DNA of 13,678 bases from DASSKF01 sp035690725. GTDB lineage: Bacteria > Actinomycetota > Actinomycetes > Actinomycetales > Dermatophilaceae. The position numbers and the translations under genes are program-made. The notes beneath the pieces are model-generated. The model was given only the letters and a program-made list of their open reading frames with translations. It made no database searches and was not told where the DNA came from. The stretch is taken from assembly GCA_035690725.1 (NCBI GenBank), contig DASSKF010000242.1, positions 1 through 13,678 of the forward strand. The letters are read 5' to 3'. Positions 1-6,580 of this stretch are shown in pieces; the first letter of the stretch is position 1, and each line of letters begins with the position of its first letter.

Positions 1-488
1 CTGCCGTGTCGCTGCAGGGCCTCGGCCAGCAGGCCCGGTCGGGCCTCCATCAGCCCTTGGTCGGCGAGCTCCCGCCAATCGGCCCAGCCCGGCACGCGCA
101 CCGCGTGGCCGTCGATCGGCTCGGGCCGCGGGACCGGGACGCACGGTGGTGACGCCTGGGCACCCCCCGGGCTGGAGGACGCGCGCACGCCCGCCGAGAG
201 ACCGAGCCACCCGTCGAGGGGGCAGGTCGTCGCGTGCACCGACCGGACCACGAGCGCGGCGGAGCCGCCGTCGGCCAGCAGCGACCACAGGTGCGGGGCG
301 GTCCGGGGGTTGACGTCCTCCCACGTCAGGGCACCGACCCCGACGACGACGGTGGGACCGGTCGGGACCGGTGCCCGCGCGGACGGGAGCGACCGGTCCA
401 TCGCCGGCCCCAGCGCGAACGTCCCCGCGACGAGGGCCGCGAGGAGCAGCAGGCCGCCGAGGCTGCGGAGCAGGCGGCCGGTCGTCAC
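1..488 (-). CDS. Exported or membrane-anchored protein of unknown function, 5' part only
   Basis: The gene runs off the left edge, and about 162 N-terminal residues are visible. The GTG start follows an in-frame TAG four codons upstream, and a TAGCCT element ends exactly 6 bases before it, so translation is probably leaderless. Residues about 5-27 form a hydrophobic Leu/Ala/Gly-rich segment that would act as a signal peptide or single anchor. A short hydrophobic strand (TVVVGVGALTW, from about residue 48) follows, then a region with cysteines in the context HATTCPLDGW. The layout resembles hypothetical actinobacterial proteins that I recall as distantly like alkaline-phosphatase-fold proteins, but no metal-binding residues can be confirmed in this fragment. 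I do not assign a function. It reads in the same direction as the cation exporter upstream, 50 bases away, but has its own promoter signal. Confidence 0.72.
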   Translation of the reverse strand, partial: MTTGRLLRSLGGLLLLAALVAGTFALGPAMDRSLPSARAPVPTGPTVVVGVGALTWEDVNPRTAPHLWSLLADGGSAALVVRSVHATTCPLDGWLGLSAGVRASSSPGGAQASPPCVPVPRPEPIDGHAVRVPGWADWRELADQGLMEARPGLLAEALQRHG

Positions 489-494
489 CGGGTC

Positions 495-500
495 AGGCTA
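495..500 (-). promoter_or_regulatory. -10 element of a leaderless promoter
   Basis: TAGCCT on the minus strand, followed by 6 bases and then the GTG start of the partial gene. This spacing puts the transcription start on the start codon. No convincing -35 hexamer is visible. Confidence 0.5.
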
Positions 501-538
501 GACGCGCCGACACCGGCTTGAGGCGAGCACCGGCCACG

Positions 539-1156
539 TCAGATCGGCAGGTCAACCCCGAGGATCTCGAGCAGCGTGATGAAGGCCAGCAGCAGGCAGA
601 CGACCCCGCCGACCCGGCGGATCGTGGCCAGGCGCACCCGCTTCAGCAGCGTCCGCCCGAGCGCCGCCGCGAGCGCCGAGACCGTGGCGAGGGCGACGAA
701 CGCGCCGACGCCGATGCTCAGCGGGTCGTGGGTCCGCACGACGAGGGCCGCCGTGAGCAGCTGGGAGAGGTCACCCCACTCGGCGACGAACAGCACGAGG
801 AAGCTCGCCCCGACGGCGCGCAGGCCGTGCACCCCGGCCCGCGCCTTGCTCGCGACTTCGGCCTCCTCCTCCTCGGCCTCGCGGTCGGCCTTGTTCGCGC
901 CGGCGATGAGGATGATGCCGCCGGCGAGGAACAGCAGCCCGGCGACGATCTCGACGGGGGTGCGCGGCAGGTTGGCGATGAACCCGCCCGCCGTCGCGGC
1001 GACCGCCGTCTGCACGAGGAACGCGGCCGTGACCCCGATCCAGACCATGAGGGCGCGGTAGCGGGTCGCCAGCACCAGGGTCGCGATGAACGTCTTGTCC
1101 GGCAGCTCCACCGCGAAGATCGTCACGAACGCGGTCAGCAGGTGGGCGAGACTCAT
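539..1156 (-). CDS. TMEM165/GDT1 family (UPF0016) cation exporter
   Basis: This 205-residue integral membrane protein has two homologous halves of three hydrophobic segments, the classic GDT1 layout. Each half carries the family signature E-x-G-D-[KR]-[TS]: ELPDKT at residues 17-22 and EWGDLS at 126-131. The first has Pro where the family consensus has Gly, and the second has Leu where Lys or Arg is usual. A charged cytosolic loop (residues about 88-106, Glu-rich) separates the halves. Characterised bacterial relatives export Mn2+, and eukaryotic ones move Ca2+/Mn2+, so export of a divalent cation from the cytoplasm is inferred. I chose the ATG at 1156 because the protein begins directly with the first membrane helix there; a 35-codon upstream extension is Arg/Gly/Pro-rich and unlike the family. 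No strong ribosome binding site is visible. A TACGGT element lies 9 bases upstream, so any leader is only 2-3 bases. Confidence 0.88.
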   Translation of the reverse strand: MSLAHLLTAFVTIFAVELPDKTFIATLVLATRYRALMVWIGVTAAFLVQTAVAATAGGFIANLPRTPVEIVAGLLFLAGGIILIAGANKADREAEEEEAEVASKARAGVHGLRAVGASFLVLFVAEWGDLSQLLTAALVVRTHDPLSIGVGAFVALATVSALAAALGRTLLKRVRLATIRRVGGVVCLLLAFITLLEILGVDLPI

Positions 1157-1165
1157 GGCCGTGCC

Positions 1166-1171
1166 ACCGTA
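1166..1171 (-). promoter_or_regulatory. Probable -10 element of the GDT1-family gene
   Basis: TACGGT on the minus strand, 9 bases before the ATG. A start site 6-7 bases downstream would give a leader of only 2-3 bases. There is no room for a riboswitch between this element and the gene. Confidence 0.35.
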
Positions 1172-1260
1172 CCGGCCGCCGGGACCGGGACCGGCGCGGG
1201 TCCGCGCGGACAGCCGTCCCACGCCCCGGCCCGCTCCCGCCGACAGGTGCGCGGACGGCA

Positions 1261-1266
1261 TACCCT
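1261..1266 (+). promoter_or_regulatory. -10 element of a leaderless promoter for the DUF4446-pheA operon
   Basis: TACCCT followed by 6 bases and the GTG at 1273. The element overlaps the last three bases of a CGGCATAC octamer (1256-1263), the only copy that coincides with a promoter element. Confidence 0.5.
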
Positions 1267-1272
1267 GCGCCT

Positions 1273-1764
1273 GTGCACCTCAGCCCGGCCGTCACGGCGA
1301 CCATCGCCGTCCTGGCCTGCGCGGTGGCGTTCCTCGCGCTGCTGCTGGCCCTCACCGCACACCTGCGCCTGCGACGGCTGCGCCGCAGCTTCCGGGTGCT
1401 GTGGGGCGACGGCCAGGCGGACGTCGCCACCCTCGCCGCGCGGCAGCACCAGCGGCTGGGTTCGCTGCGCGCCGAGGTCGATCGGCTCCGGGGCCGGGTC
1501 GAGTCGGTGGCTGACGACACGACGCAGAGCCTGCGCAACGTGGCGGTCGTGCGCTACGACGCCTTCGGTGACATGGGCGGCCGCCTGTCGTTCTCCGCGG
1601 CCATCCTCGACGACCGCGGCGACGGCGTGGTCATCAGCTCCATCCACGGGCGCGGGGAGTCACGCACCTACGCCAAGGGCGTCGTCGACCGCGACAGTGA
1701 CGTGACCCTGACCCCCGAGGAGCAACAGGCCCTCGCTGCCGCCCGCACCGGGAAGGATCTCTGA
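1273..1764 (+). CDS. DUF4446 family membrane protein
   Basis: This 163-residue protein has one N-terminal membrane helix (residues about 5-27) followed by an Arg-rich stretch, which suggests the tail stays in the cytoplasm. A helical, probably coiled-coil segment follows (about 50-85). The C-terminal domain carries the family core: VRYDAFGDMGGRLSFS near residues 94-109, then VISSIHGRGESRTYAKGV. This matches DUF4446, whose function is unknown. The GTG start is preceded at 6 bases by TACCCT and has no ribosome binding site, which fits leaderless translation. The stop codon overlaps the pheA start by one base (TGATG), so the two genes are almost certainly co-transcribed and translationally coupled. 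The upstream neighbour is divergent. Confidence 0.88.
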   Translation: MHLSPAVTATIAVLACAVAFLALLLALTAHLRLRRLRRSFRVLWGDGQADVATLAARQHQRLGSLRAEVDRLRGRVESVADDTTQSLRNVAVVRYDAFGDMGGRLSFSAAILDDRGDGVVISSIHGRGESRTYAKGVVDRDSDVTLTPEEQQALAAARTGKDL

Positions 1765-2819
1765 TGAGCGACACCCTGCGCAAGCCGGTGCGCTACGGCT
1801 TCCTGGGGCCGGCCGGCACCTTCACCGAGACGGCGCTGCGGGAGCGGCTGTCTGCGATGGCCGCGAGCGGCCCGGACGGCGTCGGCGAGGAGGAGCTGGT
1901 GCCGTTCGGCTCGGTCGAGGTCGCGCTCGACGCGGTCCGTGCCGGTGACGTGCGCGCCGCGATGGTGCCGATCGAGAACTCGGTCGAGGGCGGGGTCAGC
2001 GCGACCCTCGACGCCCTCGCGCGGGCCGACCAGCTGTTGATCATCGCTGAGCAGCTGGTGCCCATCAGCTTCGTGCTCGCCGCGCCCCCGACCCCTCCCG
2101 GCGACCCCGGTATGCCGGTCACGCACGTCCGCGCGGTCGGCACCCACCCGCACGCCTGGGCCCAGGTCCGCGGCTGGATGGCCGCGAACCTCCCGGAGGC
2201 CGAGCACATCCGGGTGTCCTCCACCGCGGCGGCCGCGGAGGCGCTCGCCACCGGCCCGGCGGGGCCTGCGGGACGGGCAAGATCCTCGGGGGACTCGGGA
2301 CCGGCGGGGGGCGGCGCAGGTGAGGCCCCGGCATACCAGGCCTGTGTCTGCTCACCGGCGGCGGCGCGGGACCACCGGCTGCGCGTGCTGGCCGAGGGCA
2401 TCGAGGACAACCGGGGGGCGGTGACCCGCTTCGTGCTCGTGGCCCGGCGTGGGCGCCTGCCGGAGCCGACCGGCGCGGACAAGACCACGCTGGTGCTCCA
2501 CCAGCGGGAGGACCGGCCGGGGGGGCTGCTCGACCTGCTCGAGCAGTTCGCGACCCGGGGGATCAACCTGAGCCGGATCGAGTCGCGGCCCACCGGCGAG
2601 GGGCTGGGCTCGTACTGCTTCTCGATCGACTGCGAGGGACACGTGGCCGACGAGCGGCTCGGGGAGGCGCTGACCGGGCTGCACCGGGTGTGCCGCCACG
2701 TGGTCTTCCTCGGGTCCTACCCGCGGGCCGACGCCCGTCCGATCCCGGTCAGGGCCGGGACGGCCGACGACGACTTCGTCGCCGCGCGCTACTGGCTGCG
2801 CTCGCTCCGCGGCGGCTGA
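1764..2819 (+). CDS. pheA: Prephenate dehydratase with ACT domain
   Basis: Prephenate dehydratase converts prephenate to phenylpyruvate, the penultimate step of phenylalanine synthesis, in the cytoplasm. The catalytic domain opens with GFLGPAGTFTETAL (residues 12-25), continues with VPIENSVEGGVSATLDAL (68-85), and ends with the catalytic Thr of the TRF motif (221-223). A C-terminal ACT domain (about 240-320) holds ESRP (273-276), the phenylalanine-binding motif, so feedback inhibition by phenylalanine is likely. At 351 residues it is longer than typical monofunctional enzymes of about 280-310. The excess lies in two Pro/Gly/Ala-rich insertions, residues about 108-120 and 164-191, and each carries a CGGCATAC octamer. 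It overlaps the DUF4446 gene by one base, with a purine-rich GGAAGG a few bases upstream serving as ribosome binding site. Confidence 0.96.
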   Translation: MSDTLRKPVRYGFLGPAGTFTETALRERLSAMAASGPDGVGEEELVPFGSVEVALDAVRAGDVRAAMVPIENSVEGGVSATLDALARADQLLIIAEQLVPISFVLAAPPTPPGDPGMPVTHVRAVGTHPHAWAQVRGWMAANLPEAEHIRVSSTAAAAEALATGPAGPAGRARSSGDSGPAGGGAGEAPAYQACVCSPAAARDHRLRVLAEGIEDNRGAVTRFVLVARRGRLPEPTGADKTTLVLHQREDRPGGLLDLLEQFATRGINLSRIESRPTGEGLGSYCFSIDCEGHVADERLGEALTGLHRVCRHVVFLGSYPRADARPIPVRAGTADDDFVAARYWLRSLRGG

Positions 2820-2825
2820 GCCATC

Positions 2826-2854
2826 CTGACACCGGCGGGCCCCGCCGTTAGCCT
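2826..2854 (+). promoter_or_regulatory. Promoter with -35, 17-base spacer and -10 for the YgjV-like gene
   Basis: CTGACA (2826-2831) and TAGCCT (2849-2854) are separated by exactly 17 bases, and the ATG at 2861 follows 6 bases later, so the message is probably leaderless. This is one of the two best housekeeping-type promoters in the window. The spacer contains a perfect 7-bp dyad, CGGCGGG-C-CCCGCCG (2833-2847), which could act as an operator or as a compact terminator for pheA, which ends at 2819. Confidence 0.65.
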
Positions 2855-2860
2855 GCGGGG

Positions 2861-3478
2861 ATGCCGTGGCTGCAGGCGCTGGGATGGATCGGCGCGGTGC
2901 TCGCCGTCTACTCGGTGCTGCAGGCCCGGCTGCTCTCGTTCCGGGTCGCCAACGTCGTCGCCTGCCTGCTCCTCGTCCTCTACAGCGCCTCGCTGCACAT
3001 CTGGCCGATCGTGCTGCTGACCGGGGCGCTGGCCCTGGTCGACCTGTGGCACATCGTCCGGCTGCTGCGGGAGCGGCACGACAGCCACGCGTTCACGGTG
3101 CTCGAGGTGGGCCCGCTCGACGAGTACCTGCGTCACGTCCTGCGGGTCCACGCCGTCGACATCGAGCAGTTCCAGCCCGGGTTCGTCTGGGACGGAGCGG
3201 CACCCGGCCACTCGGCATACCTCGTGCTGCGGGACGACGAGGCGGTCGGCGTCGTGCTCGTCCGCGACGCGGGGGACGGCGTGGCGCAGGTGGAGCTGGA
3301 CTACGTCACGCCCCGGTACCGCGACTTCGCCCCGGGTGAGTTCGTCTACCGGCGCAGCGGGCTGTTCCGCTCCCGTGGGTTCCACACGGTGGTGACCCCG
3401 CCGGGGATGGTCGAGCCGTACTACGACCGGCTCGGATTCGAGCGCCGGGGCGACTCCTACGTCATCCCGGTGCGGTGA
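2861..3478 (+). CDS. YgjV-like membrane protein with C-terminal GNAT-like domain
   Basis: The protein has 205 residues. The first ~70 form three closely spaced hydrophobic segments (about 4-18, 26-46 and 48-66) that resemble the YgjV family of small inner-membrane proteins. A charged linker follows. The C-terminal ~130 residues look like a soluble alpha/beta domain: they end in VEPYYDRLGFERRGDSYVI, close to the last helix and strand of GNAT acetyltransferases, and residues about 118-150 have alternating strands. A complete acetyl-CoA-binding Q/RxxGxG/A motif is not obvious, so the domain may be degenerate or non-catalytic. Its role is unknown. Translation starts at an ATG with a leaderless promoter. 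It is convergent with the PspC gene, 16 bases away, with no visible terminator between them. Confidence 0.75.
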   Translation: MPWLQALGWIGAVLAVYSVLQARLLSFRVANVVACLLLVLYSASLHIWPIVLLTGALALVDLWHIVRLLRERHDSHAFTVLEVGPLDEYLRHVLRVHAVDIEQFQPGFVWDGAAPGHSAYLVLRDDEAVGVVLVRDAGDGVAQVELDYVTPRYRDFAPGEFVYRRSGLFRSRGFHTVVTPPGMVEPYYDRLGFERRGDSYVIPVR

Positions 3479-3494
3479 GACCGGCGCCCGTGGT

Positions 3495-3677
3495 TCAGTC
3501 GTTCGGCATCGCGATCCACAGCGCGAGGTAGACGAGCACCTGCGGGCCCGGCAGGAACAGGCTCAGCTGGAAGATCAGCCGGACCATCGTCGGCGAGACG
3601 TTGAACCGGCGACCCAGGCCCGCGCACACGCCGGCGATCACGCGGCCCTGCCGGGGGCGGGACAGGCTGTGCGACAT
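3495..3677 (-). CDS. PspC domain protein
   Basis: This 60-residue protein is essentially one PspC domain. It has a basic N-terminus, the conserved RVIAGVCAGLGRRFNVSP (residues about 12-29), then a hydrophobic hairpin (about 31-57) ending in LVYLALWIAMP. In Proteobacteria PspC is part of the phage-shock response to membrane damage; stand-alone PspC domains are common in actinomycetes, where their role is poorly defined. A strong ribosome binding site (GGGAGG) lies 6-7 bases before the ATG, unlike the leaderless genes nearby. It begins 27 bases after the stop of the lipid-kinase gene on the same strand, so it is probably the second gene of that transcript. The length is typical of minimal PspC proteins. 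Confidence 0.9.
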   Translation of the reverse strand: MSHSLSRPRQGRVIAGVCAGLGRRFNVSPTMVRLIFQLSLFLPGPQVLVYLALWIAMPND

Positions 3678-3704
3678 CGGTTCCTCCCGAGGGGCGTTGA
3701 CTGG

Positions 3705-4859
3705 TCAGCGCGTGGTGCTTGCGCCGAGCACCTCCGGCGGCACCCGCACGGTGAGCGCCTTGGGCTCGATCTTCGCGGAGATGGCCCGGGCGCGGCCGAT
3801 CGTGTCGCCGTCGAGCTGGACCTCCTCGGGCCCGTTGGTGCGGACGGCGATCTCCTTGATCCGGTGGTGGTCGACCCGCTCGTGGCCGCGGGGCCGGCGC
3901 GCGATCACCCGCAGGGCGACGGCCACCCAGCCGGGCAGCCCCTCGGGGGAGAGGATCACGCTGTCGAGCCAGCCGTCGTTGACCTTGGCCTGGGGCAGCA
4001 GCACGAGGCCGCCGGTCAGCTTGCCGCAGTTGCCGATCAGGATCGTGCGGGCCTTGCGGGTGAACTCCGGCTTGTCGTCCACTCGCACGCGCGCGGTGAA
4101 CTGCGCCCCCTTCAGGTGCTTCACGCCGGACACCCCGTAGGCGAGCCAGCCGACGCGGGCCTTCAGCTGCTCGGGGGCGTCGGCCATGATGTCGGCGTCG
4201 AAGCCGACCCCGGCCATGACGAGGAAAACGTGCTCCTCCGGACGCTGGTGCTCCCCGGACGGGTTGACGGTGAGCCGGCCGACGTCGACGCGCAGGTCGG
4301 TCCCGCCCATCGCGGCCCGGAGCGCCTTGTCGAGCTCGTCGAACGGCACCCCGAGGTTGCGCGCGAGCAGGTTGCCGGTGCCCCCGGGCAGCAGGCCCAG
4401 CGGGGTGCTGCTGCCCACGAGGGCGCTCGCCACCGAGCGGGTCGTGCCGTCGCCCCCGAGCGAGCACACGAGGTCCACGCCCGCGTCCAGGGCCTGCTGG
4501 CCCTGCCCGAAACCGGGATCCTCCTTGGTGGTCTCCAGCCACAGCGGCTCGTCCCAGCCCGCCTGCGTGAAGACCGTCGCGACGTGCCGCCGGGTCGCGC
4601 GGACGTCGTCGAACTTGGTGGGGTTGACGACGACGGCGGCCCGCTTGAGCGGCTGCGCCCCCTCGACGGCCTGGGTCTCGGCGCGCTGCCGGTAGGCCCC
4701 CGGTGGCCGGGCGCGGGTGCTGCGGCGGCGCTCGCCGGCGTCGTGTGTCGAGGTCTTGTCCGGGGGGTCGCCGGAGAACACGGCGATGGCGCCCACGGTC
4801 AGCAGGATCAGGATCGCGAGCGCGACCATGACGAGGACCCCGGTGGACGTATCGAGCAC
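3705..4859 (-). CDS. Membrane-anchored diacylglycerol/sphingosine kinase family protein
   Basis: This 384-residue lipid-kinase-family protein would phosphorylate a lipid such as diacylglycerol at the inner face of the membrane; the true substrate cannot be read from sequence. Residues about 8-29 form a single membrane helix, followed by a basic linker (ERRRSTRAR at 43-51). The catalytic domain starts at AAVVVNPTK (74-82) and holds the nucleotide-binding GGDGT (135-139) and the conserved LLPGGTGNLLARNLGVP (156-172). The C-terminal beta-rich part ends in LTVRVPPEVLG, as in the family. A membrane helix in front of the kinase domain is unusual for soluble YegS/DgkB-type enzymes. That anchor is closely similar to the separate small protein encoded just upstream. 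The GTG start lies 6 bases after TAGCGT and lacks a ribosome binding site. PspC follows downstream. Confidence 0.9.
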   Translation of the reverse strand: MLDTSTGVLVMVALAILILLTVGAIAVFSGDPPDKTSTHDAGERRRSTRARPPGAYRQRAETQAVEGAQPLKRAAVVVNPTKFDDVRATRRHVATVFTQAGWDEPLWLETTKEDPGFGQGQQALDAGVDLVCSLGGDGTTRSVASALVGSSTPLGLLPGGTGNLLARNLGVPFDELDKALRAAMGGTDLRVDVGRLTVNPSGEHQRPEEHVFLVMAGVGFDADIMADAPEQLKARVGWLAYGVSGVKHLKGAQFTARVRVDDKPEFTRKARTILIGNCGKLTGGLVLLPQAKVNDGWLDSVILSPEGLPGWVAVALRVIARRPRGHERVDHHRIKEIAVRTNGPEEVQLDGDTIGRARAISAKIEPKALTVRVPPEVLGASTTR

Positions 4860-4865
4860 AGCCCG

Positions 4866-4871
4866 ACGCTA
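4866..4871 (-). promoter_or_regulatory. -10 element of a leaderless promoter for the lipid-kinase gene
   Basis: TAGCGT on the minus strand, 6 bases before the GTG at 4859. A perfect 12-bp palindrome, CTCGTCGACGAG, lies at about 4892-4903 and overlaps the expected -35 position, so it may be an operator. No recognisable -35 hexamer is present. Confidence 0.45.
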
Positions 4872-4930
4872 CCCGACCGGCGGCCCGCTCACTCGTCGAC
4901 GAGGAACTGTGCCTCCGGGTCTGCGCGGGG

Positions 4931-5173
4931 TCAGCGGGACCGGGGTTGTTCCGCGCCCAGCGCGGCCGGCTGCTCCGGCCGGTCCAGGTGACCGGCAGCC
5001 TCGGCACGGGCCCGCTCCCGGGCCTCGCGGGCGCGACGGCGCTCGGCCGCCTCGTACGTCGAGGTCTTCGTGGGCGGGTTCGCCCCGAGCGCCACGACGA
5101 TGAACAGCGTGAGGGCGATGAGGACCGCGAGCGCGATCATCACGACGACTCCGGTGGACGTATCGAGCAGCAC
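4931..5173 (-). CDS. Small single-pass membrane protein resembling the lipid-kinase anchor
   Basis: This 80-residue protein has a short N-terminus, one membrane helix (residues about 9-30), then a highly charged Arg/Glu/Ala-rich helical tail (AERRRAREARERARAEAA) and a Pro/Gln-rich end. Residues 3-46 align with residues 2-45 of the neighbouring lipid kinase: LDTSTGV, then a similar helix, then PP-KTST and ERRR. About 17 bases of DNA at the two 5' ends (CCGGTGGACGTATCGAG on the plus strand) are identical, so this is probably a local duplication. I recognise no named family. The GTG start lies 7 bases after TACCGT, indicating a leaderless message. A 13-codon extension upstream to 5212 would overlap the promoter and was not used. 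Its stop is 71 bases before the kinase start. A regulatory or scaffolding role in the same membrane complex is speculation. Confidence 0.78.
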   Translation of the reverse strand: MLLDTSTGVVVMIALAVLIALTLFIVVALGANPPTKTSTYEAAERRRAREARERARAEAAGHLDRPEQPAALGAEQPRSR

Positions 5174-5180
5174 GCATGCG

Positions 5181-5232
5181 ACGGTACCCGACGTGTGCAC
5201 GTGACCGAGCACGGGCGGTGCGTCGATAGGCT
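5181..5232. promoter_or_regulatory. Divergent pair of leaderless -10 elements
   Basis: The 66 bases between the two divergent start codons hold TACCGT on the minus strand (5181-5186, 7 bases before the GTG at 5173) and TAGGCT on the plus strand (5227-5232, 7 bases before the GTG at 5240). Neither has a convincing -35. The closeness means the two polymerases would share DNA, so expression of serS and the small membrane protein could interfere or be coordinated. Confidence 0.5.
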
Positions 5233-5239
5233 CGGGTGC

Positions 5240-6571
5240 GTGATCGACATACGGACCCTGCGCGAGGACCCCGAGCGGGCCCGCGCGTCACAGCGCGCAC
5301 GAGGTGAGGACGAGGGGATCGTCGACGCGATCCTGGCCGCGGACGAGCGGCGCCGGTCCTCCCTGTCGGAGTTCGAGCGGCTGCGGGCCGAGCAGAAGTC
5401 GGTCAGCAAGGGCGTCGGGCAGGCGATGGGCGCGCTGAACAGGGCGCGCAAGTCCGGTGCCTCGGAGGACGAGGTGGAGCGGCTCACCGGCGAGGCCGAC
5501 CGTGCCCGGGTGGACGCCGGCGAGCTGTCCGACCGGGTCAAGGAGCTCGAGGCGCAGGCCGACGAGGCGGTCGCCGAGCTGGACCGCCTCGTCCGCACGC
5601 TGCCCAACCTCATCGTCGAGGGCATCCCGAGCGGCGGCGAGGACGACTACGCGGTGCTGGAGACGGTCGGCTCGCCGCGGGACTTCGCGGCCGAGGGCTT
5701 CGAGCCGCGCGACCACCTCGAGCTGGGGCAGCTGCTCGGGGCGATCGACATGGAGCGCGGCGCCAAGGTGTCCGGTGCCCGGTTCTACTACCTCACCGGT
5801 GTCGGCGCGCGGCTCGAGCTCGCGCTGTTGACCATGGCCGTGGCCCAGGCGGTGACGGCCGGGTTCACGCCGATGATCACGCCGACCCTGGTCAAGCCCG
5901 AGGTCATGGGTGGCACCGGCTACCTCGACGCGCACGACGACGTGTACCACCTCGAGGCCGACGACCTGTACCTCACCGGCACCTCCGAGGTCGCGCTCGC
6001 GGGCTACCACGCCGACGAGATCATCGACCTGTCCGCCGGACCGAGACGGTATGCCGGGTGGTCGGCCTGCTACCGCCGGGAGGCCGGGTCGCACGGCAAG
6101 GACACCCGCGGCATCATCCGGGTGCACCAGTTCCACAAGGTCGAGATGTTCAGCTACTGCCGGGTCGAGGACGCCGAGGCCGAGCACCAGCGGCTGCTCG
6201 ACTGGGAGAAGGACATGCTCGCCAAGGTCGAGCTGCCCTACCGGGTCATCGACACCGCCGCCGGAGACCTCGGCGGACCCGCCGCCCGCAAGTTCGACTG
6301 CGAGGCGTGGGTGCCGACCCAGGGTCGCTACCGTGAGGTCACCTCGACCTCGAACTGCACCACCTACCAGGCCCGCCGGCTGGGTGTGCGCGAACGTGGC
6401 CCGGAGGGATCCGGCACCCGCACGGTCGCCACCCTCAACGGCACGCTCGCCACGACCCGGTGGCTCGTGGCGATCCTGGAGAACCACCAGCAGGCCGACG
6501 GCTCGGTGCGGGTGCCGGCGGCCCTGCAGCCGTTCCTCGGTCTCGACGTGCTCCGCCCCGTCGACCTCTGA
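5240..6571 (+). CDS. serS: Seryl-tRNA synthetase
   Basis: This class II synthetase charges tRNA-Ser with serine in the cytoplasm. It has 443 residues, normal for a bacterial SerRS. The N-terminal tRNA-binding arm is a long helical, charged coiled coil (residues about 1-115). The catalytic core holds the serine-site motif TGTSE (246-250), motif 2 as ACYRREAGSHGKDTRG (276-291) followed by HQFHKVE, and motif 3 as NGTLATTRWLVAILENHQ near 400. The GTG start gives MIDIRTLREDPE, the standard SerRS N-terminus, and lies 7 bases after TAGGCT, so the message appears leaderless; no T-box leader is possible. In-frame sequence extending upstream to 4946 belongs to the opposite-strand genes. A CGGCATAC octamer in minus orientation overlaps the codons for Y271-A272. 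A large hairpin begins 10 bases after the stop. Confidence 0.97.
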   Translation: MIDIRTLREDPERARASQRARGEDEGIVDAILAADERRRSSLSEFERLRAEQKSVSKGVGQAMGALNRARKSGASEDEVERLTGEADRARVDAGELSDRVKELEAQADEAVAELDRLVRTLPNLIVEGIPSGGEDDYAVLETVGSPRDFAAEGFEPRDHLELGQLLGAIDMERGAKVSGARFYYLTGVGARLELALLTMAVAQAVTAGFTPMITPTLVKPEVMGGTGYLDAHDDVYHLEADDLYLTGTSEVALAGYHADEIIDLSAGPRRYAGWSACYRREAGSHGKDTRGIIRVHQFHKVEMFSYCRVEDAEAEHQRLLDWEKDMLAKVELPYRVIDTAAGDLGGPAARKFDCEAWVPTQGRYREVTSTSNCTTYQARRLGVRERGPEGSGTRTVATLNGTLATTRWLVAILENHQQADGSVRVPAALQPFLGLDVLRPVDL

Positions 6572-6580
6572 TCCCACGTC

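Noticed and set aside
1157..1272. Mn2+-sensing (yybP-ykoY) riboswitch before the GDT1-family gene
   Set aside because: The -10 element lies 9 bases from the ATG, leaving no leader, and no matching structure is visible.
371..1705. Long plus-strand open frame of 444 codons over the GDT1 and DUF4446 genes
   Set aside because: It is Arg/Gly/Pro-rich with no family resemblance and lies antisense to the GDT1 gene and out of frame with DUF4446; long spurious frames are expected at this GC content.
3457..5007. Minus-strand open frame of 516 codons across the lipid-kinase gene
   Set aside because: It is an out-of-frame shadow rich in Arg, Gly and Pro; the overlapping frame contains the kinase motifs.
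4946..5239. N-terminal extension of serS
   Set aside because: It overlaps the opposite-strand small membrane protein; the GTG at 5240 gives the standard SerRS N-terminus and has a -10 element at leaderless spacing.
5174..5239. T-box leader for serS
   Set aside because: Only 66 bases separate the divergent start codons and the serS message appears leaderless.
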